Shown: positions 29,078-42,048, numbered from the stretch's first letter. The stretch: 64,000 bases of DNA from Candidatus Hepatincola sp. Av (GCA_023518375.1 CP068450.1:1-64000), one strand, 5' to 3'. Made by a program: numbers and translations. The notes: generated by a model from the sequence alone, not told the origin.

Positions 29078-29722
29078 ATGAAAAAGCTCATTATAATATT
29101 TTCTAATATTTTTATACTTTTAATATCATTTAACAGCCTTTTGGCAGAAAACTCCAACTATAATATTCAGCAAAATAAACTAGAATATAAAAGCCATTAT
29201 TGGTATTTAGGAGGTGGTATTGGTTGGTTGCCTAATACTGTGCAATATCAGGAATCTGGAGAAGATAGTACTAACTGGGGAAAGCAAGATTGGGCAATAG
29301 ATACTTTCGTTGGCTATAGTTTTTCTAACTGGTTTGCCTTAGAAGGAGAATTTAATTATGGGATTAGAGAAACAATAGAGCATGATGGAGGTGAAAGAGA
29401 ATACAATTTTTATAATACCTTTTTAAATACAGTTTTTAAATATACCTTTGCAGATAAACATACTCCTTTTATTAAATTAGGTATTGGTTATTCCAACTAT
29501 CTTGCTAAAGGTTTTTATGATGATATAAGTAAAGAAAAATATAATGATTGGGCATACCACCTAGGGGTTGGTTATGAATATGCTATTACAAATAATCATT
29601 CCTTAATATTATCGTATGATTATTATCGCACTATTAATAATAATGATGGAGATATCTACCTAGAAGGGGACCGTATGTACCATTCAGAACTTATATTACA
29701 GTATAAATATAGTTTTAGATAA
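29078..29722 (+). CDS. Small outer-membrane beta-barrel protein
   Basis: A 214-residue protein: Sec signal peptide (MKKLIIIFSNIFILLISF, cleavage after LLA), then alternating aromatic strands typical of eight-stranded OmpA/OmpW-like barrels (YWYLGGGIGWLP, WAIDTFVGYSFSNWFALEGEF, PFIKLGIGYSNYLA, YHLGVGYEYAITNNHSLILSYDYY). It ends QYKYSFR, with the usual terminal Phe one residue short of the end. An AGGGGAA ribosome-binding site supports this start over the upstream GTG. Probable surface protein; no specific family is certain. Confidence 0.8.
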   Translation: MKKLIIIFSNIFILLISFNSLLAENSNYNIQQNKLEYKSHYWYLGGGIGWLPNTVQYQESGEDSTNWGKQDWAIDTFVGYSFSNWFALEGEFNYGIRETIEHDGGEREYNFYNTFLNTVFKYTFADKHTPFIKLGIGYSNYLAKGFYDDISKEKYNDWAYHLGVGYEYAITNNHSLILSYDYYRTINNNDGDIYLEGDRMYHSELILQYKYSFR

Positions 29723-30046
29723 AAAAGTGGAAAAAAGATAATACACAAATTATTCTATATATATAATGTATAAGCTCCTTTAATTTTTTACTCCTTGCTT
29801 CCACCTATATATAGTTAGGTCAAGATTTTTACCGTTACAGTTGTTTATTGCTCTTCTAAAGAACATATTGATTCTAAAAACACACTTACAATAATTAAAA
29901 CTTGTTTTTTTCATGGATTTACCTTATAACTTATAAGTTATAAGTACTAATACATAATTTTAACAAATATTATATATATAATAATTTAATACCCATTAGG
30001 CGTTAAAAATTATATAAGTATTAAAAGTAGGAATAAAATTAACAAA
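29723..30046. other. Non-coding region with a 22-base perfect palindrome
   Basis: No gene is seen. A perfect 22-base palindrome centred on TTATAA lies at 29923-29944, about 100 bases before typA, and might be an operator. Confidence 0.45.
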
Positions 30047-31861
30047 ATGAAAATTAGAAACATTGCAATCATTGCCCACGTGGATCATGGCAAAACTACT
30101 TTAGTAGATGAACTTCTAAAGCAAAGTGGTACTTTCCGTGATAACCAAGCCGTAGCAGAAAGAGTTATGGACTCCAACGATTTAGAAAAAGAAAGGGGCA
30201 TAACTATTTTATCTAAATGTACTTCTGTATATTATAAAGATTATAAAATTAACATTATAGATACTCCTGGTCATGCGGATTTTGGTGGCGAAGTTGAACG
30301 GATTTTAGGCATGGTTGAAGGGGTTATTCTGTTAGTTGATGCTAAAGAAGGTCCTATGCCCCAAACTCGTTTTGTAACAAGCAAGGCGTTATCTTTAGGT
30401 TTAAAACCAATTGTAGTGGTGAATAAGATGGATCGCCCTGATAAACGTCCCGATGATGTTCATAATGAAGTTTTTGATCTATTCGTAAACCTTAATGCTA
30501 ATGAAGAGCAACTAGATTTTCAAATTCTTTATGCTGCTGCCCGTGATGGTTGGGTTTCAGAAACTGAAGAAAAAGAAAAAGATGATGTATCTGTTTTATT
30601 TGAAAACATTATAGAAAGAATTAGCCCACCTGTAGCTAAGCCTGATGAACCATTTTCTATGGTTACCACTATGATTCAAAATGATGATTACGTAGGAAGA
30701 ATGTTAATAGGTAAAATATATTCTGGTAAAATTAAAGTAGGTGATACCATTAAGGCCTTAGATATTAATGGAGAGCTCGTAGAAAAAGCTAAGGTAACTA
30801 AATTAATGGTTTTTGAAGGGCTAGGACAAAAGGTAGTAGAAGAAGTAGAAGCAGGTGAAATTATTGCTTTAGCTGGTTTTTCTAAAGCTACTGTTTCTAA
30901 CACTTTATGTAATTTAGAGGTAAATACTCCCCTTGATGCAAAACCTATAGATCCACCCGTACTATCTATGACTTTTGCTGTGAATAATTCTCCTCTTGCA
31001 GGGCAGGATGGTAAAAAGTTAACATCAAGAGTGATTAGAGACCGTTTACTAAAAGAACAAGAAGTAAATGTATCTATTAAAGTAGCAGATACCGATACCC
31101 CAGATACCTTAGAAGTTTCAGGTAGAGGAGAGTTACAGTTAGCAATTTTAATAGAAACCATGCGGCGTGAAGGTTTTGAACTATCCATTGGTCGTCCTAA
31201 GGTTTTAATTAAAGAAATTGATGGAAAAAAGCATGAACCTATGGAACTAGTACAAATAGATGTAGATGAAGAATTTGCTGGAACTATAATTGAAACTTTA
31301 CAAAAACGCAAAGCACGCATTGAAGAAATGTATATCACCCCTGATAATAAACAAAGAGTAGTCTTTGTAGCACCAACTAGAGGTTTAATTGGTTATTACT
31401 CTAAATTCTTAACTGATACCAAAGGTACAGGAACTATGGCAAGGCTTTTTCATTCTTATGAACCATGGAAAGGAGCCATAGAAAGCCGGTATCAGGGGGT
31501 ATTAATCTCTATGGCACAGGGTAAAACAGTAGCTTTTGGCTTATTTGGTTTAGAAAGTAGGGGTACTTTATTTATAGGTGCTGGTGTTGATGTCTACGTG
31601 GGTATGATTATCGGTGAGCATTCAAAAGATAATGATTTAGAAGTAAACCCTATTAAAGCTAAACAACTAACAAACATGCGTGCTTCAGGAAAAGATGATA
31701 ATATAGTTCTTACACCAGCTAAAAATATGAGTTTAGAAGAAGCTATTTCTTATATAGAAGAAGATGAACTAATAGAGGTAACTCCACATTTTTTAAGGCT
31801 TAGAAAAAAATACTTAGATTCCAACGAAAGAAAAAGACACGCTAAAAAGCAAAATAGCTAA
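30047..31861 (+). CDS. typA: Ribosome-associated GTPase TypA/BipA
   Basis: A 604-residue translational GTPase. G1 is AHVDHGKTT (residues 10-18), the switch is [11 protein letters not shown]3 is [14 protein letters not shown] and G4 is NKMD. The C-terminal EF-G-like domains and BipA-specific end ([46 protein letters not shown]) identify TypA rather than EF-G or LepA. It binds 70S ribosomes and helps 50S assembly under stress in other bacteria. Length is normal. Confidence 0.96.
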   Translation: MKIRNIAIIAHVDHGKTTLVDELLKQSGTFRDNQAVAERVMDSNDLEKERGITILSKCTSVYYKDYKINIIDTPGHADFGGEVERILGMVEGVILLVDAKEGPMPQTRFVTSKALSLGLKPIVVVNKMDRPDKRPDDVHNEVFDLFVNLNANEEQLDFQILYAAARDGWVSETEEKEKDDVSVLFENIIERISPPVAKPDEPFSMVTTMIQNDDYVGRMLIGKIYSGKIKVGDTIKALDINGELVEKAKVTKLMVFEGLGQKVVEEVEAGEIIALAGFSKATVSNTLCNLEVNTPLDAKPIDPPVLSMTFAVNNSPLAGQDGKKLTSRVIRDRLLKEQEVNVSIKVADTDTPDTLEVSGRGELQLAILIETMRREGFELSIGRPKVLIKEIDGKKHEPMELVQIDVDEEFAGTIIETLQKRKARIEEMYITPDNKQRVVFVAPTRGLIGYYSKFLTDTKGTGTMARLFHSYEPWKGAIESRYQGVLISMAQGKTVAFGLFGLESRGTLFIGAGVDVYVGMIIGEHSKDNDLEVNPIKAKQLTNMRASGKDDNIVLTPAKNMSLEEAISYIEEDELIEVTPHFLRLRKKYLDSNERKRHAKKQNS

Positions 31862-32319
31862 TCCAAAATAATAACAAGCTAGGCAAGGTATTCTTGCCTA
31901 GTGTAGTTTGTGCTGGTATATTCATTACCCTTTATTAAATACTAACTTAGTTTTAAATTTAATAATTAAAAGTGCTTCCTAACTTCCTAATTGTTTTTAT
32001 ACATAACCGTAGATAGCAACTAATTACTAGAAAAAAGTATAAGATTCTTGCTTTATTCCTAATTCTTCCCAAGAATACCATAATATATTCCTGTATTCTT
32101 GGTTAGCATATCTCTTGATGGTAAAGCACAGAATTGCAATCTTTATTTTATTCTTTCGCAAAAGTATTAGTAATAAAATTTATTCTTAATAAAATAATAA
32201 GCATAAATAATCAATAGCTAGCAAGGATACTAACTAATTCATAAAAATAATTTTGCTAATAGGAAGACTAAGCAAGTTTATAAGATTGTGCCGAATAGTA
32301 ATATTGATTTATTACTTTA
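31862..32319. terminator. Intergenic region with two hairpins between typA and EamA genes
   Basis: CTAGGCAAG/CTTGCCTAG (31879-31887 with 31893-31901) is a likely typA terminator. CCAAGAATA/TATTCTTGG (32069-32077 with 32094-32102) could end the convergent EamA transcript. No gene is seen in the rest of this 458-base gap. Confidence 0.5.
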
Positions 32320-33207
32320 CTAAGGCTTTTGTTCAGTTTTAAGATTTAAAGTATTAACAACAATAATTATCACTGCTCCAATTACAGAATAAAGGCTTGG
32401 TATTTCATGGAAAATTAAATAACCAAAAAAAGTTCCCCAAATTATTTGGGTATATTGTAATTGGGAAATAGTTTGTACTTCGCCAGTTTGGTAAGATTTC
32501 ATAAAAAATACAATACCAGCAGCACAGGCCGTTCCTGCCCCTAAAATCATAGTAGCAACATGTAAGTTTGGAATAAAAATGTGCTTGGTGCTAATTATAA
32601 AATAGCCACAAGCGACTAAAATACTTAATAAAATATTGTAAATGGCAATGGTAATAGCATTATCTGTTACCATATATTTCTTTACAACAATACCGCTTAA
32701 AGCACCAGTTAAAGCAATTCCTAACCCTGCAGCTATAGCAAATATAGCAATATGATTACTATTAAAATCCCATATTTTAATTGAAACTAATACACCTAAA
32801 AACCCTAAAATAATTAATAATATTTTTCCCATTTTTAAACGTTCCATATTGAAAATAATACTCAAACAACTTGCAATAATTGGTTGCATAAAAGCTAAAA
32901 TATAAAATAAATGAAAAGGTAAATGGGAAATAGCTACTAATGAACATAACGTATTACCAACAGAAATTACCGAACGTAAAAGAATTGGCTTATAATTATT
33001 GGTTTTAAAAAACTGCAAACTAAAATTATGGTTAGCAATACCAAACATAATTAAAGCAAAAATTATTGCTAAGTCTAGCCATAGCATGTAACTAAAAAAA
33101 TCTATACTAACTGTAGCAAATATAAATTTATTAATTACGTCCATAAACGAAAAAGATAAGTAAGCTATAAAAGAAAGAATAAATCCATTAGAATACATTG
33201 TTAGCAC
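32320..33207 (-). CDS. EamA-family (DMT superfamily) transporter 3
   Basis: A 295-residue permease with ten predicted membrane helices arranged as two EamA repeats (each about 140 residues; the second begins near IAIFAIAAGLGIALTGA). It is the third gene of a tandem set and overlaps the upstream gene by 20 bases. In Rickettsia an EamA-type carrier imports S-adenosylmethionine and others in the family export amino acids or metabolites; substrate here is unknown. Confidence 0.82.
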   Translation of the reverse strand: MLTMYSNGFILSFIAYLSFSFMDVINKFIFATVSIDFFSYMLWLDLAIIFALIMFGIANHNFSLQFFKTNNYKPILLRSVISVGNTLCSLVAISHLPFHLFYILAFMQPIIASCLSIIFNMERLKMGKILLIILGFLGVLVSIKIWDFNSNHIAIFAIAAGLGIALTGALSGIVVKKYMVTDNAITIAIYNILLSILVACGYFIISTKHIFIPNLHVATMILGAGTACAAGIVFFMKSYQTGEVQTISQLQYTQIIWGTFFGYLIFHEIPSLYSVIGAVIIIVVNTLNLKTEQKP

Positions 33208-34105
33208 CTTTATTTTTAAAATAATAATTTTTCATGATTGCATTGTTGTTTAGGATTGTTCCTAAAATTATAATAATAATTCCTGCAAGTGTATTATTTG
33301 ATATTTTATCACCAAATAACCAATAGCCAAAAAAAGATCCATAAATAATTTGAATATATTGAATAGGAGCAACGTACATAGACCTACCATACTGGTAGGC
33401 TTTCATATATAAACTAGAAGCATTTAATGTAACTATAGCTCCAATTAATATTATAATACTTAAGTGTACACTGGGCAGGCTTAAAGAAACATTACCAGAT
33501 TTTATATTTGTAAGCAAACCAAATATAGCAATTAACTCTGCCATTAGAAAAGCATAAAAAGTAGTACTGAAAGGATTTTCATTTACAAGGTACTTTCTAG
33601 CAATAATCCCAGCTAAGGATCCGGTTAGAATCACAACAAAGCATAGAATAATACCAATAATACTATAATGTTGGTAAGCAGGGTTTAAGGCAATAATAAT
33701 GCCAGTAAATCCTATTAAGACTCCTATAATATTAATAAATTTTAATTTTTCCTTTAATAAAGGAACCGATAAAATAGTTGCTAAAAGAGGCATAAGAAAA
33801 ACTAAAGCATAAAAAATATCTAAAGGTAAATATTTTAAAGCTAAAGTAACACAAAAAGCATTAATGGAAATTAAAATAGCTCTTATAAAAACTACTTTTT
33901 TATTTTTTATTATAAAAAAATCTCTTTTAGCAATAAGAAAACCAAACACAATAAATAAAACAATAGTAAGAGTTTTTATGTAAAAGAAATACAAACTAAA
34001 ATCCATTAAATTATTATAAAGTATATATCTGCTAATAATATCCATAATAGAAAAACAGGTAAAACTTAGAAAACTAAAGAAAACAGCTTTGATATTTTGA
34101 TTCAT
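33188..34105 (-). CDS. EamA-family (DMT superfamily) transporter 2
   Basis: A 305-residue permease with ten predicted helices, paralogous to its two neighbours: SFTCFSIMDIISRYIL at the start, ALKYLPLDIFYALVFLMPL in the first repeat and YMKAYQYGRSMYVAPIQYIQIIYGSFFGYWLFGD in the second. The shared Y-x-x-x-x-Y-x-Q-I-I-[WY]-G-x-F-F-G-Y element marks all three. It lies 26 bases after transporter 1 and overlaps transporter 3. Substrate unknown. Confidence 0.82.
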   Translation of the reverse strand: MNQNIKAVFFSFLSFTCFSIMDIISRYILYNNLMDFSLYFFYIKTLTIVLFIVFGFLIAKRDFFIIKNKKVVFIRAILISINAFCVTLALKYLPLDIFYALVFLMPLLATILSVPLLKEKLKFINIIGVLIGFTGIIIALNPAYQHYSIIGIILCFVVILTGSLAGIIARKYLVNENPFSTTFYAFLMAELIAIFGLLTNIKSGNVSLSLPSVHLSIIILIGAIVTLNASSLYMKAYQYGRSMYVAPIQYIQIIYGSFFGYWLFGDKISNNTLAGIIIIILGTILNNNAIMKNYYFKNKGANNVF

Positions 34106-34131
34106 ATATTTTTTCCTTTAATATTTTTACT

Positions 34132-35034
34132 TTATTTATGAGTCATATAAGTATTAATAAAATTAGCTAAAATTACAATTAATACTCCAACTATTATAGG
34201 TATAGTGGTAGTCTGATGAAATACCAAATAACCAAAAATAATGCCCCAAATAATTAACGCATATTCAGTAGGAGCTACAATATTAATAGGAGTTAATCTG
34301 TAGGCCTGAATAAATAATAAATTACCTAATACACAAAAAACAGCACTACCAAAAAGTGCTGGAAAAATATGAGGATCAAAAATAATAGTAGTGTGTAAAC
34401 CATTATTATAACAAGATATTAAAAGCCCGAAAATGCTACAAATAAAGAAGATATAAAAAGAAACACTTAAAGTATTAGCCTGACTAAGATATTTTCTAGT
34501 TATAATTCCTGTAGCTGCAATAGAAAAAGCCAAAAGAATAGTTAACATTATAGGTAATAATAAAGTGCTATCAAAAGATTCTGAAAAAGGATTCGTAATA
34601 ATTGCTACCCCAAGCATTCCTAAACTAATAGATACAACAGTTACTATTTTCAGTTTCTCTTTTAAAAAGATAGTAGCCAAAACAGTAGCAATTAAAGGAG
34701 AAGTAAAAATTATAGAGTAATAAATATCTAATTTAAGTAATTTTAATACATAAAAAGCAAAAAAGAAATTCACAAATGAAACACTTCCTCTTATTAGAAC
34801 AATGAAAGGATGGGCGTTTATTACAAATAAAGTTTTTTTGATATAAGCAAAACCAAAAATTGCTAGATTTACAAAAATTAATAAATTAACTTGAAAATAA
34901 AATACAGAGTAATTGATATTAGTATACATTAAAGTATATTTAACAATTACATCCATTAATGAATAACAAAAAGTTGAAATCAAGGCCAATACAATGCCAA
35001 GAAGTTGTGTATCATTTCTTAACTTATTAATCAT
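34132..35034 (-). CDS. EamA-family (DMT superfamily) transporter 1
   Basis: A 300-residue permease with ten predicted helices, first gene of the three-gene set. Key segments are STFCYSLMDVIVKY, LKLDIYYSIIFTSPLIATVLATIFLKEKL and AYRLTPINIVAPTEYALIIWGIIFGYLVF. Its promoter must lie in the short region right after 35034, next to the C-poor rRNA leader. Three adjacent but clearly diverged copies suggest different substrates rather than dosage; that is inference. Confidence 0.82.
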   Translation of the reverse strand: MINKLRNDTQLLGIVLALISTFCYSLMDVIVKYTLMYTNINYSVFYFQVNLLIFVNLAIFGFAYIKKTLFVINAHPFIVLIRGSVSFVNFFFAFYVLKLLKLDIYYSIIFTSPLIATVLATIFLKEKLKIVTVVSISLGMLGVAIITNPFSESFDSTLLLPIMLTILLAFSIAATGIITRKYLSQANTLSVSFYIFFICSIFGLLISCYNNGLHTTIIFDPHIFPALFGSAVFCVLGNLLFIQAYRLTPINIVAPTEYALIIWGIIFGYLVFHQTTTIPIIVGVLIVILANFINTYMTHK

Positions 35035-35099
35035 GTTTTATAAATATTAATTAGATTGCAAGTAGGTTAATAATTTTAATAAATACAATATTGATATAC

Positions 35100-35700
35100 T
35101 TTTGAGGGAAGAGCAAGGGGAAAAGGAGTTAGTTAGGGATTAGTATGAGGGGAAGGTAGGTTGGAGTTAGTGTTTGAGAGGGAGAAAGGTTGAGGGGAAG
35201 GTGAATGGTATCACTGTTGTGTGTGTGGAGTCAGTGTTGTAAGTAATTAGGTTGAGTAAGAAATAGAGTGATAGGATTGAAGGAGTTAGTATAAGTTAGG
35301 TTGAGGGGAAGGAGATTGGTATCAAAGTGGTGTGTGTAGAGAGGTTAATTTAGTTTGAGGTAGGAGGAGGGTTATTGGGTGGTAGGAATGAGGTTGGTAG
35401 TAGGGATTTAAAGGTTTAGAGGGGGGTAGGAGAGGTAGTGGGAAAGAAAAGAGAAAATAAGTGTTAGTAGGGGGTTGACAAGAGGTAGGAAAGGATATAG
35501 ACTAGTGAGAGTTGTTAGGGTGGCGAATAGTTATTACATAAGGTTTTGAGAAGGACATTTAGGTGATAGTTAGTAGTTATTTTAGAGTTAAGAGAGAAGT
35601 AGTGAGAGTAAGTGAGAGCTAGCGGTGGCATAGAGTTATTGTTAGTAGGAATAAAGTAAGAGAGAGAAGAATTCATTGAAGAGCGTTAGGTGATAGTTAA
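35100..35700 (+). other. C-depleted, G-rich region upstream of 23S rRNA
   Basis: On the plus strand I count about 15 C in 35101-35700, while G and A dominate. No ORF is supported. It contains a partly conserved direct repeat (35188-35230 and 35299-35340, both starting GGTTGAGGGGAAGG) and the likely rRNA promoter. Read on the minus strand the same stretch is C-rich and G-poor. Confidence 0.85.
35475..35503 (+). promoter_or_regulatory. Likely 23S rRNA promoter
   Basis: A perfect TTGACA (35475-35480), a 17-base spacer and TAGACT (35498-35503) stand out in sequence that otherwise has almost no C. It lies about 220 bases before the mature 23S start and would let 23S-5S be transcribed without a linked 16S gene. 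Confidence 0.6.
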
Positions 35701-35702
35701 GG

Positions 35703-35722
35703 GATTAATTATCACTGGACAT
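35703..35722 (+). repeat. 5' arm of 23S processing stem
   Basis: These 20 bases are the exact reverse complement of 38486-38505; together they close the 23S precursor for RNase III-type processing. A shorter ACTCAAG/CTTGAGT helix inside marks the mature ends. Confidence 0.8.
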
Positions 35723-35725
35723 GAG

Positions 35726-38480
<2,755 letters not shown>

Positions 38481-38485
38481 CAAAA

Positions 38486-38505
38486 CATGTCCAGTGATAA
38501 TTAAT
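38486..38505 (+). repeat. 3' arm of 23S processing stem
   Basis: Exact reverse complement of 35703-35722 (see there). Confidence 0.8.
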
Positions 38506-38650
38506 AGGAAGACTATAATTAACACTAAGGAAAATGAAGGAATATAATATAAAAAACTTTTATAAGAAACTGTTAAAAGTTGTTTAATATAATATGCTCT
38601 CAAAAACTTTTTAAGAAGAAGATACTTACTTTATTCCAATCAGTCTAGTA

Positions 38651-38768
38651 GGTTTGGTGATTATAGCGAAGAGGAAACACTTGAACCCATACCGAACTCA
38701 ACAGTGAAGAGCTTTAGCGCCAATGGTACTATGTCTTAAGGCATGGAAGAGAAGGTCATTGCCAAACC
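38651..38768 (+). rRNA. rrf: 5S ribosomal RNA
   Basis: The gene has GGTTTGGTGATTATAGCG at the 5' end, the conserved CCGAACTC segment and a 3' end pairing as GCCAAACC. The 5S helix is extended outward by 13 perfect pairs (38638-38650 with 38769-38781), a long processing or termination stem. It follows 23S by about 170 bases. Confidence 0.95.
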
Positions 38769-38789
38769 TACTAGACTGATTACACCTCA

Positions 38790-39480
38790 CTCTCTTACTT
38801 ACTTGTCCCACTCCTAAATATACGCTAATCACTACCCATCTTCTCCCTTTAAATCATACTTTCATCTACATTATTAACAAAATAATCCCTAGAATTCCCT
38901 ATAACTATAAACCTCACACCTTAATATTATCTACTTTCATATTACCTTATTAACTCTATACCTAGTTTTCTATTAGCAATTTCGTATACTTTTACCTAAT
39001 TTTGATCTTAATATCTCTACACCTCCATTAATTCTAAACCTTTACAAAAAAAAAATAATCCTCTACCAAAAAATTCTTAGTATATCCTTAATCCTTACTT
39101 AATCTACCTACCTTTATCCCCTATATTACTCTCAGTACTTTCCACCTTTAACTATTAATATCCATCACAATACCAACCTTATAGCCCTTATAACTCTTAA
39201 TACTTCAACTTAATATCTTTTACATAATCACTTGTAAATACTAATTTAGTAATTTATCCTCTTATCCCATAGTTTGTTTTTAAAATCCTCTTTTTTCCTT
39301 TAACTACTACCCTAATAACTTATCCTCTCCCAATAAAATGAAAAACCTCACTATAACTTATCCTGTAATTAATCACCTCCTCTACCTAGCACTAATGTAT
39401 CTATACCTTTCCTTCCTTTAACTACTACCTTAATAACTTATCCTCTTACCTTACTCCTCTTTTTATCCTATAATGTTATT
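38790..39480 (+). other. G-depleted, C-containing region downstream of 5S rRNA
   Basis: I count about 18 G in 38821-39480 on the plus strand, with C at ordinary or high levels. No ORF or RNA gene is supported. A 31-base element (39297-39327) is repeated at 39415-39445 with one mismatch. Such C-rich, G-poor RNA is the classic composition of Rho utilisation sites, so this may be a long Rho-dependent terminator; that is inference. Confidence 0.85.
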
Positions 39481-39513
39481 TATAAGATATATATAAATTA
39501 ACAAAGGATATTT

Positions 39514-40653
39514 ATGAAAGGTTTAATTAGTATTATTATCCCAGTATATAATGTGGAAAAATATTTAGAAGATTGTTTATTTTCAGTAGTTAACCAAACC
39601 TATAAAAATTTGGAAATTATTATTGTTAATGATAACTCTCCTGATAATTCAATCAAAATTATTGAGAGATTTGCTAAAACTGACAAAAGAATAATAGTTA
39701 TTAGCCAAAAAGCAAATGGTGGTTACGGTAAAGCTATTAATACTGGCTTTAAAAAAGCTACAGGAGAATTCATTGGAATTGTAGAAAGTGATGATTTTAT
39801 TGCTAAAAATATGTATGAAACTTTATATAAGGCAGCTTTAAAAACAGATGCTGAAATTATTAAATGCAACCATTATCATTATAAAACAACAAAAGGAACT
39901 CCTCAAAGTTTACTAAATATTCCCTCAGAGAAGCTTAGCAAAAGCCTAGTTAATAATCGTAAGTTTGCAAAATTATTTATTGAAGAAACAGGTTTTATAG
40001 AATTAGATGAATCTAGTAAGGTTATTTTGTTCGAATCTTCACCACCAATTTGGGCAGCATTATATCGAACAGATTTTATAAAAAGTAACTCTTTACAAAT
40101 TATTGAAACTGAAGGAGCATCATACCAAGATTTTCAGTTTCTCTGTGAAACTATTTTTGAGGCTAATAAAATATATTTAATTCCTGATAATTTATATTTT
40201 TATAGGATAGATAATCCTAACTCTTCTATTAATTCTAAGGAGAAAGTTTTAGTGATTTTTAACTTATTCTATAACACATATCAGTCTTTAGAGCAAAGGG
40301 ATATTGAGAGACTACTAACCGTACGCCATAGAATTTTTTATGGTTTTTTTAAGACTTTTTATTGGAATTTTTATAGATTGTCTAATCATAATAGAAGAAT
40401 CTTTTTGTTAGAATGGCAAAAAGCTATGGAATTTATGATAGAAAAAAGTTTTGATACCACATGGTTGCCACAGAGTGAACAAAGAGATATTTATTACATT
40501 ACCCATAATTTAGATATTGCTTACTTAAGACTAGCCATTCGTTATATATTTATTCCAATACGTAATAAAATCAAATTAAAGTATTTACCAAAGATAATAT
40601 ACTTTATTCTTTTTAGAATGGTAAAAAGAATTTATAGATTCGCAAAGCAATAA
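39514..40653 (+). CDS. Family 2 glycosyltransferase
   Basis: A 379-residue GT2 (GT-A fold) enzyme. The N-terminal nucleotide-sugar half shows SIIIPVYNVEKYLEDCLFSV, EIIIVNDNSPDNS, NGGYGKAINTGFKKATGEFIGIVESDD, where ESDD is the metal-binding DXD-like motif. The C-terminal half (residues about 230-379) is a basic, aromatic region that may lie on the membrane. Probably adds sugars to a surface polysaccharide or lipid; donor and acceptor unknown. Its last 22 bases overlap the convergent serC gene. Confidence 0.88.
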   Translation: MKGLISIIIPVYNVEKYLEDCLFSVVNQTYKNLEIIIVNDNSPDNSIKIIERFAKTDKRIIVISQKANGGYGKAINTGFKKATGEFIGIVESDDFIAKNMYETLYKAALKTDAEIIKCNHYHYKTTKGTPQSLLNIPSEKLSKSLVNNRKFAKLFIEETGFIELDESSKVILFESSPPIWAALYRTDFIKSNSLQIIETEGASYQDFQFLCETIFEANKIYLIPDNLYFYRIDNPNSSINSKEKVLVIFNLFYNTYQSLEQRDIERLLTVRHRIFYGFFKTFYWNFYRLSNHNRRIFLLEWQKAMEFMIEKSFDTTWLPQSEQRDIYYITHNLDIAYLRLAIRYIFIPIRNKIKLKYLPKIIYFILFRMVKRIYRFAKQ

Positions 40654-41762
40654 TCTAGCCACTCGGTTAAAAGTATTAAATCTTCTTTATCTATGGTAGG
40701 ACCCGCCCAAATTCTAAAACCAAGAGGACCAGTACGATAAGATTTAATATCGTAGGCAATATGATTATCAGCTAAGTATTTATGGATTTTATTAATAAAT
40801 TCTTTTTGCTGATCTGGACTTTTGCTTACAAATTCTTGGTTAGTAACTTTTAAACAAACTGCTACTTTAGAAGTAAAGTTAATATCTTCAGCTAAAAATT
40901 TAACCCAATTTGATTTTTCTACCCATTGTTGTAAAACTTGGAAGTTTTCATTTATTTTTTTTATACCATAAGGTAAACCACCTTTTTTTTCAAAATGATC
41001 TAAAGCGTCAACAAAATCTAATAGGCATAAGGTAGAAAGAGTGTTAATAGCCTCTCCTTCTAAAACAGCTTGAGGGCGAATATTAAAAAGTCTAGGTATA
41101 GGCCAACTAGGAGTATATTGTTTTAGCCTTTCTACAGCTTTAGGAGAAAGTACTATAGTACCATGTTGGGCTTCACCACCAAGTGCTTTTTGCCAAGAGA
41201 ATGTAAACACATCAATTTTATCCCAAGGAACATGGTTGGTAAATACGTGGGAAGTAGCATCTGTAATTATTAAACCCTTACGTTCTTTAGGAATAAGTGA
41301 TTCTTGATTAAAAAATACTCCAGAGGCAGTACCTAAGTAGGCAAAAACTACATCATTATTAGCAAAGTCTACTTTGTCTAAATTGGGAAAAGCTCCATAG
41401 TCAGTACGAAAAACATTAACATTTTTTAATTTTAATTCATTTTCAATATCATTTTGCCACATATAACCGAAATTATCCCAAGCTAAAATATCTATAGTGT
41501 TAGATCCTAACAGATTCCACAAAGCTATTTCCATAGCAGCAGTTCCTGAACCAGCGGTAAGAATCACTTTATAGTCTTTAGGAATTTCTAAAATATCATA
41601 GATCTTTTTTTGGGTATGAAACACTAAATTTGTTACCTCAACACTTCTATTGCTACGAGATAGAAGCTCAGTAGGTAAATTACTTAATTTATAATCTTGA
41701 TGTTTAGCACTAGGACCAGTAGAGAATTTAGGATTCTTTGGTTTTTTTTTAGGTTTTGTCAT
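40632..41762 (-). CDS. serC: Phosphoserine aminotransferase, alphaproteobacterial type
   Basis: A 376-residue PLP enzyme for serine synthesis (3-phosphohydroxypyruvate to phosphoserine). Features: NPKFSTGPSAKH at the start, TAGSGTAAMEIALWNLLG, Asp in ITDATSHVF and the PLP Lys in FSWQKALGGEAQHG. These fit the alphaproteobacterial SerC subgroup. A longer frame opens at 41873, but its extra 37 residues are hydrophobic and unlike the family, so I start at 41762. serA and serB are not nearby. Confidence 0.88.
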   Translation of the reverse strand: MTKPKKKPKNPKFSTGPSAKHQDYKLSNLPTELLSRSNRSVEVTNLVFHTQKKIYDILEIPKDYKVILTAGSGTAAMEIALWNLLGSNTIDILAWDNFGYMWQNDIENELKLKNVNVFRTDYGAFPNLDKVDFANNDVVFAYLGTASGVFFNQESLIPKERKGLIITDATSHVFTNHVPWDKIDVFTFSWQKALGGEAQHGTIVLSPKAVERLKQYTPSWPIPRLFNIRPQAVLEGEAINTLSTLCLLDFVDALDHFEKKGGLPYGIKKINENFQVLQQWVEKSNWVKFLAEDINFTSKVAVCLKVTNQEFVSKSPDQQKEFINKIHKYLADNHIAYDIKSYRTGPLGFRIWAGPTIDKEDLILLTEWLDYCFANL

Positions 41763-41960
41763 GATGATTATCTTCTTATGAATTACACATATTGTATCAA
41801 ATAAGTAAAAGCATATAACAATGTATATTGTAAGTAAACAATTTATTTCACAAAATATCAAAAAAGATAACAATTATTAACTAAAAATTGTAAATTTAAG
41901 AATAATATCAGGTAAAAAAGATAAAAACACAAATAGTATTAATTGCATTAATATATAAAA

Positions 41961-42048
41961 TGGTGCGAATGGCCGGAATCGAACCGGCACGGTTTAAAAA
42001 ACCGCAGGATTTTAAGTCCTGTGCGTCTACCAGTTCCGCCACACTCGC
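41961..42048 (-). tRNA. tRNA-Leu (TAA)
   Basis: An 88-base class II tRNA with encoded CCA. The acceptor stem is GCGAGTG/CATTCGC, the anticodon TAA lies at 42012-42014, and the long variable arm (GCGGTTTTTTAAACCGT) is typical of tRNA-Leu. Confidence 0.95.

Noticed and set aside
38790..39480. CRISPR or tandem-repeat array after 5S
   Set aside because: Repeats are two-copy and not regularly spaced; the signal is base composition.
41763..41873. 37-residue N-terminal extension of SerC
   Set aside because: The family begins with the PKFSTGPSAKH segment; the extension is hydrophobic and unlike homologs.
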